Shown: in pieces, positions 1 to 6,802 of the stretch
Layout of the letters: each line of letters opens with the position of its first letter
Position numbering within the stretch: the stretch's first letter is position 1
Source of the DNA: an uncultured Alphaproteobacteria bacterium
GTDB lineage: Bacteria > Pseudomonadota > Alphaproteobacteria > Paracaedibacterales > CAITNM01
Length of the DNA stretch: 38,394 nucleotides
NCBI GenBank assembly: GCA_903874955.1
Contig: CAIQTY010000051.1
Coordinates: forward strand, 66,686 to 105,079
Direction of reading: 5' to 3'
Program-made: the position numbers and the translations under genes
The notes under the pieces: model-generated
Seen by the model: only the letters and a program-made list of their open reading frames with translations
Databases searched by the model: none
Told to the model about the DNA's origin: nothing

Positions 1-1494
1 CTTGCAGAAACAGAAGCTTCAAAAACTCAATTAACGCTGCAATTAACGGAGATTCAGAGAAATCTAGAATTAAAAATTGCTGAGAATGATACTTTGAAAA
101 CAGCTGGACAAAGAGCGCATGATGAAGCTCAGGAGTCGAAAGAATCTCATGAAAGAGAACTTGAAGTCCTTCAAAAACAAATTAGCCGGCTAGGTGATCA
201 AAAAACTACTTTAGAACAGAGTCTTGCAGAAACTGAGGCTATGAGGGCTCTGCAGGTTGAGCAACTTAAACACTATGCTCAAATGCTTGATAGCTCTGAA
301 CTTTTCACGACAGGACTTCGAACTGCTTTGGAACAGGCTACAGCTCAAGGAATTGAACTTACAGACAATAATTCTCGACAAAAAGAAGAAATTAGTGAAC
401 TGGAAACTACAAAATCTCAATTATTAGGGCAATTACATGCACTTGAGCAGATGAGGCAAACTCAGCTCGGACAAATTACTGAACAGAAAGCAGCGATTGC
501 TGCACTTCAGCAACACCTAGACTCTAATAAGATTAGAGCTTTTTCAGATCCTTCTGCTCCTAGCGTTGTTGACTCTGTAGAGCTTGACCAGACTTATCTT
601 GAATTTAGTCCTAGTGCATCTAAGTTACCAACTGCAGAGCAACTGTATTTGCTTGATATCCGCAACAAGTTGAAATCTCCAGATGCACTCACTTCAGCGC
701 TAGATCAGTTTGGATGGCTTTTAAGATTAACGCGTAACGTTGCTTCTGATAATGGTAGTGATGAAAATCTAGCAAGAGCAGCATTTTTAGTGAATGTTTT
801 ACCTCATGTGCAGGGAATTGTACCTGTAATTGGTGGCTATTTACAATATATCCTGGGAAAAATTACTGAAATTAATAATAATCCAGCTGATATGGTTGTT
901 TCGTCCGGATGGCTTTCTAGTACTACGCTTAAGAAGCTATCCTCATTGCAAACGCTTCAGCTTCAAGAACTAGAAGGTAGGAAAAATTTAGCATATGCGG
1001 TTTTTGATGCAGTTTTTGGCACTATGGTAAAACCATTGACTGTACCTGCACCTATTTCGTTTTCGACAGATCAAAGCGCACATAATATTTTGACGAAGAA
1101 AGTCTATGATTTGCATGCAACGTTGGTGCAACCAGATCCTTATCAAAAACTTCTTGTGGCTAAAGATGGTTCTATTGCCAGCTTAGGCAGTTCCGATTTT
1201 TCAACGAATATCGATTTGAATACCGAATATATGCAAGCTATTAGAAGTGCAACGGCTCAATTCTTAGCTAAATCACTTGGTGCAATGCAATTGGTTGGTA
1301 ACTTATTTCAATCAACTGCTTCCTTAACTCAACATGCTGACTTAACTCAGGCTAAAGCTTCATTTGCACCTGCTGCTGCTGCGCAATCAACAAGCTCATT
1401 TGCAAGTGGTGACGATTTCATAAACGTTGAACCAGATAATAAAAGCGCTACTGGTGACACAGACGCAGCTGGTATAGCTGACACAAGCAAATAA
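1..1494 (+). CDS. Coiled-coil protein of unknown function (5' end outside window)
   Basis: The frame is open from the first base, so the N-terminus lies outside the window; an internal TTG at 94 is not a credible start. The first ~180 visible residues are rich in Glu, Gln, Leu and Lys with heptad-like spacing, as in a long coiled coil. A phrase LAETEA occurs at the very start and again about 74 residues later, which suggests internal repeats. The remainder is a mixed, probably globular domain with no family I recognise, ending in a low-complexity Ala/Ser/Asp tail (FAPAAAAQSTSSF, then DDFINVEPDN). No membrane segment is visible in this part. A strong hairpin terminator follows. It could be a structural or host-interaction protein; the function is unknown. 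Confidence 0.75.
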   Translation, partial: LAETEASKTQLTLQLTEIQRNLELKIAENDTLKTAGQRAHDEAQESKESHERELEVLQKQISRLGDQKTTLEQSLAETEAMRALQVEQLKHYAQMLDSSELFTTGLRTALEQATAQGIELTDNNSRQKEEISELETTKSQLLGQLHALEQMRQTQLGQITEQKAAIAALQQHLDSNKIRAFSDPSAPSVVDSVELDQTYLEFSPSASKLPTAEQLYLLDIRNKLKSPDALTSALDQFGWLLRLTRNVASDNGSDENLARAAFLVNVLPHVQGIVPVIGGYLQYILGKITEINNNPADMVVSSGWLSSTTLKKLSSLQTLQLQELEGRKNLAYAVFDAVFGTMVKPLTVPAPISFSTDQSAHNILTKKVYDLHATLVQPDPYQKLLVAKDGSIASLGSSDFSTNIDLNTEYMQAIRSATAQFLAKSLGAMQLVGNLFQSTASLTQHADLTQAKASFAPAAAAQSTSSFASGDDFINVEPDNKSATGDTDAAGIADTSK

Positions 1495-1511
1495 TTTACT
1501 AAGAACTAAAA

Positions 1512-1546
1512 CAGGCCTTCACGTCATTATGAGGGCCCGTTTTTTG
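1512..1546. terminator. Bidirectional Rho-independent terminator between convergent genes
   Basis: An imperfect stem GGCCTTCA / TGAGGGCC, with one G-U pair and an 8-nt loop, is followed by CGTTTTTT on the plus strand. On the minus strand the same stem is followed by TGTTTTAG, a weaker run of T. It lies directly between the stop codon of the coiled-coil gene and that of nrdB, so it can serve both. Confidence 0.75.
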
Positions 1547-2629
1547 CTAAGCCGCTTTTTTCCTATTATCGAATAAATTCCAAATACCTTGCTCTCCATG
1601 CCATTCGCCTTTGGTTGCAGCTTTTGAATATTCTGTTGCCCGGGTTTCAAAGAAATTAGCATGCTCAACCCCGTTTAGAATCGATGTTAACCAGGGTAGG
1701 GGGTGCGGTTTTGTCTGGCTATAGGCACCGGAATTTTCGGTGAAATACCCATAAAGCGGACGCAGCTTTAATTGGGTGAGGCGCCAGTCGCAAATGTAGC
1801 GAATATATTGCTTGATATCATCCCCTTTCATCCCCTCGACTTCGCCAACCTCGAACGCTAATTCAACAAATTTATCTTCTAAAGACACCATGGTTCTGCC
1901 CACTTCAATAATGTCATCCTCAACAGATTTACTGACAGCGCCAGTTTGACGTGCCCATTCATGATAGAGCTTGATTACGCTCTCGCAGTGCAGGCTTTCA
2001 TCACGCACCGACCAGGAAACAATCTGCCCCATGCCTTTCATTTTATTAAACCGCGGAAAATTCATTAGCATTGCAAAGCTTGCAAATAACGACATTCCTT
2101 CAGTGAATGCCCCGAACATCGCCAGAGTACGTGCCACATCAGCGCAGGTGTCGGTCCCAAAGCTATGCATATAATCGGCTTTATCTCGCATGGAAGCATA
2201 TTCTTTAAAAGCGGAAAATTCGGTTTTTGGCATACCTAAGGTTTTTAGCAAAAGCGCATAGGCATCAATATGCACCGTTTCCATGTTGGTGAATGCCGCC
2301 ATCATCATTTGAATTTCAAGGGGCTGAAAAATTGGGATGTAGCGTTTGAAATAGTTATTGCTTACTTCCACATCTGATTGAGTGAAAAATCGAAAAATTT
2401 GAATTAATAAATTTCGTTCGCTTGGGGTTAATTTTTCGGATTGCCAATCCTTCAGGTCTTCGCCCAGGGGAACTTCTTCACCCATCCAGTGGATTTGTTG
2501 CTGACGTTTCCATGCCTGGTAAGCCCAGGGATAGCTGTCAATGTCGTAAGCACCGGATGAGTCTAAAAGGTTGATAACGCCCTTGTCTTTAAGATCGTGT
2601 GGATTTGCGTCAGCATAATTTTTCGTCAT
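1547..2629 (-). CDS. nrdB: Ribonucleoside-diphosphate reductase class I, beta subunit
   Basis: Small (R2) subunit that houses the diiron-tyrosyl radical cofactor and passes the radical to NrdA for reduction of ribonucleotides to deoxyribonucleotides in the cytoplasm. By comparison with E. coli R2 the iron ligands are all visible: Asp86, Glu117 and His120 (METVHIDAY), Glu177 (TEGMS), Glu211 and His214 (RDESLH). The radical tyrosine is Tyr124, seven residues after Glu117, so this is the tyrosyl-radical form. Length (360 aa) is normal. The start is ATG with AAAGGGAA upstream. It lies downstream of nrdA on the same strand, but 450 bp away, which is unusually far for partners in a fixed-ratio complex. 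It presumably shares the riboswitch-controlled nrdA transcript. Confidence 0.97.
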   Translation of the reverse strand: MTKNYADANPHDLKDKGVINLLDSSGAYDIDSYPWAYQAWKRQQQIHWMGEEVPLGEDLKDWQSEKLTPSERNLLIQIFRFFTQSDVEVSNNYFKRYIPIFQPLEIQMMMAAFTNMETVHIDAYALLLKTLGMPKTEFSAFKEYASMRDKADYMHSFGTDTCADVARTLAMFGAFTEGMSLFASFAMLMNFPRFNKMKGMGQIVSWSVRDESLHCESVIKLYHEWARQTGAVSKSVEDDIIEVGRTMVSLEDKFVELAFEVGEVEGMKGDDIKQYIRYICDWRLTQLKLRPLYGYFTENSGAYSQTKPHPLPWLTSILNGVEHANFFETRATEYSKAATKGEWHGEQGIWNLFDNRKKAA

Positions 2630-2705
2630 AAATTCCCTTTAATCAATTGTTTAGAAATAACGTGGTAGGTTAAACCTTAAGAACAGTTCTTCATACCACT
2701 TTAAA

Positions 2706-2745
2706 ACCAGAATCCCTCTAAAAAAGCCCTTTAGGATTCTGTTGG
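2706..2745. repeat. Imperfect hairpin element in the nrdA-nrdB spacer
   Basis: CAGAATCC and GGATTCTG form perfect 8-bp arms; the inner CTAAA / TTTAG extends the stem past a small bulge around AAAGCCC. It sits in the nrdA-nrdB transcript just upstream of nrdB. It could be an mRNA processing or stability structure or part of a dispersed palindromic element. No second copy was found in the window. Confidence 0.5.
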
Positions 2746-2770
2746 AGTTTTTGTGTCTGCGCAAAAGGTT

Positions 2771-2820
2771 GGTGCCGCGGCGGGCGGCCCACCCTTCCTG
2801 AAGGGCGGGGGTGGGGGATG
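2771..2820. repeat. GC-rich palindromic island, probable dispersed repeat
   Basis: This 50-bp tract is 84% G+C (42 of 50) inside strongly AT-rich DNA. CCCACCC (2788-2794) and GGGTGGG (2809-2815) are perfect arms around an inner CCCTT/AAGGG hairpin. Short ORFs across it in both directions look like by-products of the repeat. The composition suggests an inserted repeat unit, but only one copy lies in this window. Confidence 0.45.
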
Positions 2821-2970
2821 GAAACGAATACCATAAAAAAGTTAATAATTGTTTAAAATCACTCTCAACTTTTTTATTTCGTGTTACGATTTTCACTCAT
2901 TTTCTCCACCTCGTTGGTACGCTAAGTACTGCCCATACCCCTTATTACAAATCTCACTATATTAATCATG

Positions 2971-3062
2971 TGGATCATATGGTCTACACCATAGGAAAAC
3001 TATAGATTCTATAGTCTCCCTGCGACTTGATCGTAGGATCCACAGTGCGTAATATCTGATTT
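2971..3062 (+). repeat. Dispersed double-hairpin element, copy 1
   Basis: Bounded by TGGATC (2971-2976) and GATCCA (3037-3042). Inside are a hairpin TATGGT-CTAC-ACCATA, the linker GGAAAACT, a 17-bp palindrome ACTATAGA-T-TCTATAGT, and a hairpin CCTGCGA-CTTGA-TCGTAGG with one G-T pair. Similarity to the copy at 37989 continues rightward through CAGTG.GTAA.ATC..ATTT. Between the copies the loops and linker are conserved, while the stem bases differ but still pair. It lies between nrdA and nrdB, ending 17 bp from the nrdA stop codon. Confidence 0.7.
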
Positions 3063-3079
3063 CCGCAGTGCCCCTTGCC

Positions 3080-5008
3080 TTACTGGCACGCCAAACATTC
3101 CTCGTAATCTGTATTCGCTGTTTCTTTAACCCTAATCTTTTGATCTTTTCTTCCAGCATGTTCTGCCCGCTGAATGGATTTTGACCGGCAATAATACAGA
3201 CTCTTCACACCTTTTTCCCAAGCTTGCCAGTGCAGCATCAAAAGGTCCCATTTGTTGATGTCAGCCGGCAAGAACAGATTTACAGATTGTCCTTGGCAAA
3301 TGTACGGCGCCCTATCTGCTGCAAGTTCTACAACCCAGCGTTGATCAATTTCAAAGGCGGTTTTGAATGTATCTTTTTCATCCTTGCTGAGCTGTTCTAG
3401 GTGGCAAACTGATCCTTCTTGTTCGATAATTGATTGCCAAACGGCTTCTGTATTTAATCCTTTATTGATGAGTAATTTTTCCAGATGGGGATTTTTAACG
3501 ACAAAATTTCCAGACAGGGTTTTGTGGTTGTAAATATTAGCAGGAATTGGTTCGATGCCAGCACTTGTTCCGCCGCAAATAATACTAATCGATGCGGTAG
3601 GGGCGATGGCAAGCTTGTGGCTAAACCTGGCTAGGATGCCTTTTTCCTTTGCATCTGGGCAAGCGCCACGTTCTTTGGCAAGTTGCACCGAAGCAGCATC
3701 AGCTGCTTTCCTGATATGGCGAAACATTCTGATATTCCAGGATTTTGCCAATGCACTTTCAAAAGGTAATCCTTTCATTTGCAGAAAGGAATGAAAACCC
3801 ATTAGGCCGAGTCCAACCGAGCGTTCTCTACTAGCGGCATATTTAGCGCGTTTCATGCCATCGGGTGCATCGTCGATAAAAGCTTGCAAGACGTTATCTA
3901 AAAATCTTAGTACATCTTCAATGATTAAGGAATTATCCTGCCATTGATCCCAGGTTTCTGCATTAAGAGAAGATAGGCAACACACTGCCGTGCGATCATT
4001 CTTCAAATGATCCGGACCAGTTGGAAGCAAGATTTCGCTGCACAAATTAGACATACGTATTTTTAAACCAAGATCCCGTTGATGCTTTGATAGTGCCTTA
4101 TTGGCTGTGTCAATAAACACCAAGTATGGCTCACCGGTTTGCATGCGCATTTCAAGAATTTTAGACATCAAATTACGGGCATCAACTGTTCTGATGACCT
4201 CATTTGTTTTAGGGCTTCTCAGGCCAAATTCTTTATTATCGCGTACCGCTTCCATGAATTCATCGGTAATATTAATACCATGATGAAGGTTGAGGCTTTT
4301 GCGGTTAAAATCCCCTGAAGGTTTGCGAATTTCTAAAAATTCTTCGATTTCGGGATGGTGAATATCTAGGTAAACGGCAGCACTCCCCCGGCGCAAGGAG
4401 CCTTGGCTAATCGCCAGCGTTAGGGAATCCATCACTCTTACAAAAGGGATGATTCCAGAGGTTTTTCCGGCACGCCCAACAGGTTCACCCAGACTACGCA
4501 CAAATCCCCAATAGGTTCCGATACCGCCCCCGTTTGATGCAAGTAAAACGTTTTCGTTCCAGGTTGAAATAATGCCGTCTAGATTATCACTGACCGTGTT
4601 CAAGAAACATGAAATTGGTAGTCCACGCTTTGCGCCGCCATTTGATAAAATTGGGGTTGAAGGAATAAACCATAGTTTCGAAATATAATCGTAAAGTCGC
4701 TGGGCATGATCGAGATCATCAGCATAGGCACAGGCAACCCGCGCAAACATTTGTTGATAGTTTTCATTTTCTAAAACATAGCGGTCATCAAGCGTTGCTT
4801 TGCCGAAATTTGTTAAAAGGGCATCCCTTGAATAGTCTAACTTAATTGAAGAGGGGTCAATTTTATATGCAGTTGGTTTCACGGCAGCTTTTTGATAAAG
4901 CTTTTTTTGTTCTTGGGTTTGAGGAAATGGTGCAACCTTTTGGAACGGGTTAAAATGTACTAAATTGCCGTTTCGGTCAAAATCGTAGGCGTTTGTTGAT
5001 CTATTCAT
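3080..5008 (-). CDS. nrdA: Ribonucleoside-diphosphate reductase class I, alpha subunit
   Basis: Catalytic (R1) subunit reducing ribonucleoside diphosphates with the radical generated by NrdB. Active-site residues are visible: Cys134 (PISCFLN) and a Cys in AVCC (343/344) as the redox pair, the Asn321/Cys323/Glu325 triad in SNLCSEI, PTASIS at 470-475, the radical-relay Tyr605-Tyr606 (SLYYC), and a C-terminal shuttle pair Cys638/Cys641 (CLACQ). At 642 aa it is about 120 residues shorter than E. coli NrdA. The N-terminus runs almost directly into the catalytic domain, so an ATP-cone activity regulator appears absent. ATG is preceded by GAGGGAC. Expression is very likely set by the cobalamin riboswitch upstream. 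nrdB follows after 450 bp. Confidence 0.97.
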   Translation of the reverse strand: MNRSTNAYDFDRNGNLVHFNPFQKVAPFPQTQEQKKLYQKAAVKPTAYKIDPSSIKLDYSRDALLTNFGKATLDDRYVLENENYQQMFARVACAYADDLDHAQRLYDYISKLWFIPSTPILSNGGAKRGLPISCFLNTVSDNLDGIISTWNENVLLASNGGGIGTYWGFVRSLGEPVGRAGKTSGIIPFVRVMDSLTLAISQGSLRRGSAAVYLDIHHPEIEEFLEIRKPSGDFNRKSLNLHHGINITDEFMEAVRDNKEFGLRSPKTNEVIRTVDARNLMSKILEMRMQTGEPYLVFIDTANKALSKHQRDLGLKIRMSNLCSEILLPTGPDHLKNDRTAVCCLSSLNAETWDQWQDNSLIIEDVLRFLDNVLQAFIDDAPDGMKRAKYAASRERSVGLGLMGFHSFLQMKGLPFESALAKSWNIRMFRHIRKAADAASVQLAKERGACPDAKEKGILARFSHKLAIAPTASISIICGGTSAGIEPIPANIYNHKTLSGNFVVKNPHLEKLLINKGLNTEAVWQSIIEQEGSVCHLEQLSKDEKDTFKTAFEIDQRWVVELAADRAPYICQGQSVNLFLPADINKWDLLMLHWQAWEKGVKSLYYCRSKSIQRAEHAGRKDQKIRVKETANTDYEECLACQ

Positions 5009-5114
5009 TAAAGTCCCTCATATCAAATAAGGGTCAGAGTCATGTTGTGAAAGTAAAAAGGCATAAGATGACCTAAACTCTCAACCGGTGCACCCCGCCC
5101 GATGTTAGTAAATG

Positions 5115-5300
5115 TTTCAGGGCAAGTCTCCTGGCTTACGGGTCGTAGCAGTCTAAACGTCTTCCCAGTTTCCCAGTGACTTTTTGTTCAGACCGCTTAC
5201 CGCTTACAGTTGCGGGGGCAGCTTCGGAATTTGCCAATTTAATGCTGGCAGTACCGAATTCCTATTTAAGCACTACTCAAAAATCGAGCAATACACCTTG
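5115..5300 (-). promoter_or_regulatory. Cobalamin (B12) riboswitch upstream of nrdA
   Basis: Read on the minus strand, the conserved parts of the cobalamin aptamer occur in order: AAGGTGTATTGC, AGGAATTCGGTA, CAAATTCCG, the core CCCGCAACTGTAAGCGG, CACTGGGAAACTGGGAAG, and the 3' B12 box AGCCAGGAGACTTGCC. After it comes a GC-rich stretch, CGGGCGGGGTGCACCGG, that could act as expression platform, then the nrdA ribosome-binding site. Known cobalamin riboswitches usually repress the downstream gene when the cofactor is bound. Here the regulated gene is the B12-independent nrdA(B). Confidence 0.92.
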
Positions 5301-5312
5301 TAACATGAGTTC

Positions 5313-5341
5313 ATAATATTGCAGGTTTAGCTTTGTGTAAA
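5313..5341 (-). promoter_or_regulatory. Sigma-70-type promoter for the riboswitch-nrdAB transcript
   Basis: On the minus strand TTTACA and TATTAT are separated by exactly 17 bp, each matching the consensus at 5 of 6 positions. The predicted transcription start near 5306 is just ahead of the first conserved aptamer block, which fits well. Confidence 0.7.
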
Positions 5342-5504
5342 CCTAATTAAGATCAATCTTGATTTTCTATCCAGGGGTAATTTTACTTTGCGCAGCATTG
5401 ACAAAGCCCCCAAAGCTTTATGTGAAAATCCTACGATGTTTTACGTAGTATCTACAAAATTTAACTACTATCAATGCCTTAGTAATTTTGATTCGGAGTC
5501 TGAT

Positions 5505-5924
5505 ATGGCAGATTTTTACACAAAAACGATGATCTATAACCCCAGAAATGACCGACAGTATATGTCCTTTAACATGAAAGCGTATTTTAGAAACATGCTT
5601 TATCAGGAATTACAACAATTACTTGAAGAAGAACATATGCATTCGTTGTCATTGTCTGAAAACACGAACCGTGAAGCTGATTTTGTTGATCAGGGAAGCT
5701 CAGAGGAATTACGTTTTAATTGTGGCGTATACCAAGAACATGAAATGCACCTGCGTCATGATATAGAATCAGCATTACGACGTATGGCTGATGGAACCTA
5801 CGGCTATTGCATAGCAACCGGAAATCCGATTGGGGTTGAGCGTCTTATTGCTGCCCCTTCGGCTAAGTATTGCTTGCAAGTCCAAATGGAAAAGGAAGGG
5901 TACAGGGCAAGGCAATGGGCGTAA
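5505..5924 (+). CDS. dksA: DksA/TraR-family RNA polymerase-binding regulator
   Basis: DksA proteins insert a coiled coil into the RNA polymerase secondary channel and, with ppGpp, adjust promoter output in the stringent response. The N-terminal part is helical; the coiled-coil tip keeps the DxxD acidic pair (Asp59 and Asp62 in DFVDQG). The C-terminal finger reads GTYGYCIATGNPIGVERL, then KYCLQV. Only two of the four zinc cysteines remain (Cys102, Cys123); the other two positions are Thr105 and Val126, so this is a cysteine-poor form, like some DksA2 proteins that act without zinc. I chose the ATG at 5505 (139 aa) because GGAG lies 7 bp upstream and the length fits the family. An in-frame TTG at 5388 or ATG at 5436 would add an atypical extension. 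Confidence 0.85.
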   Translation: MADFYTKTMIYNPRNDRQYMSFNMKAYFRNMLYQELQQLLEEEHMHSLSLSENTNREADFVDQGSSEELRFNCGVYQEHEMHLRHDIESALRRMADGTYGYCIATGNPIGVERLIAAPSAKYCLQVQMEKEGYRARQWA

Positions 5925-5943
5925 CTATAAAATGCTTAAGAAT

Positions 5944-6426
5944 TTAAATTAAAAAATGATCTTCTTCGCATTCGAGCTTGTCATCAAAAATAGAACAACT
6001 TGCGAAGTGAACGGTGCCGACTTTACCATCAGGGGTGCGGACTTCACAAAAACTTCCCGCCCCGAAGTCGTATACGCCGATGATATGACCTAAAATTTTA
6101 CCATTTGCAATAAGCGGCAGGTCAACCAGGTGTTGGATATAGACTTCTTCATCTGAGAGAGGGGGAAGCTGGTCTTGGTGAATAAATAATTCAGTTCCCT
6201 TGAGCATTTCTGCTTCATTTCTGGTAGTAATGCCATCTATTGAGGCCACGGCTGTTGTGGGTGATTTTACTGAAAAATTTTTGAGAATTATTTTTTCTTG
6301 TTTTTTATTAACAAGAGGATTGAATTGTCCAATACTCTTAGGATCTTCTGTCAAGGTTTTAATTTTTATTTGGCCCTTAATGCCGTGGGCGGCGATAATT
6401 TTACCAACGCATACCCACGGTTTCAT
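5944..6426 (-). CDS. rimM: 16S rRNA processing / 30S maturation protein
   Basis: RimM helps late assembly of the 30S head and binds ribosomal protein S19. The N-terminal barrel begins with the family signature VGKIIAAHGIKGQIKI. The C-terminal PRC-type barrel contains GHIIGVYDFGAGSFCEV. At 160 aa it is slightly short for the family. It is the last gene of ffh-rpsP-rimM, starting 5 bp after the rpsP stop, and converges on the DksA-family gene with only 19 bp between stops. The usual next genes, trmD and rplS, are not here. Confidence 0.95.
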   Translation of the reverse strand: MKPWVCVGKIIAAHGIKGQIKIKTLTEDPKSIGQFNPLVNKKQEKIILKNFSVKSPTTAVASIDGITTRNEAEMLKGTELFIHQDQLPPLSDEEVYIQHLVDLPLIANGKILGHIIGVYDFGAGSFCEVRTPDGKVGTVHFASCSIFDDKLECEEDHFLI

Positions 6427-6431
6427 TTATG

Positions 6432-6782
6432 TTAAGCGGCTGCGGCAGCAGCTGCTTCAGCAGCTTTGATGCGTTCTTGCGCTTTTTTCTTCGGAAGAGA
6501 TTTTTTTGGTGTAGTGCTTCGCTCTGGTTTTGCAACCAAACCTAAGTTTGCCAAAAATCCGATTACTCTGTCTGTTGGTTGTGCACCAACGGAAAGCCAG
6601 TGTTTTGCGCGCTCTGCGTCGACAATGAGGCGATCTTTATGGCCATGTTCCAAAAGTGGATTATATGAACCAATACGTTCTACGAAACGTCCATCGCGCG
6701 GTGCTGTTGCTTCAGCAACTACAATACGATAGAAAGGACGTTTTTTTGCGCCGCCACGAGCTAAGCGAATTTTTAATGCCAT
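6432..6782 (-). CDS. rpsP: Small ribosomal subunit protein S16
   Basis: Component of the 30S subunit needed for its assembly. The N-terminus ([18 protein letters not shown]) is the S16 signature and [10 protein letters not shown] follows as expected. At 116 aa it is longer than the ~82 aa E. coli protein because of a Lys/Ala-rich tail ending in repeated Ala, a feature common in alphaproteobacterial S16. ATG is preceded by AGGGAG. It lies between ffh and rimM in the standard order. Confidence 0.97.
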   Translation of the reverse strand: MALKIRLARGGAKKRPFYRIVVAEATAPRDGRFVERIGSYNPLLEHGHKDRLIVDAERAKHWLSVGAQPTDRVIGFLANLGLVAKPERSTTPKKSLPKKKAQERIKAAEAAAAAAA

Positions 6783-6802
6783 ATCTTACTCCCTAAATAT
6801 TT

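Noticed and set aside
2651..3005. Short ORFs of 81 and 64 codons in the nrdA-nrdB spacer
   Set aside because: They run across the GC island and hairpins in opposite directions and appear to be by-products of palindromic repeat DNA.
5349..5365. AAGAT-CA-ATCTT palindrome near the nrdA promoter as an NrdR box
   Set aside because: It does not match the NrdR consensus and lies upstream of the -35 element; the riboswitch explains regulation better.
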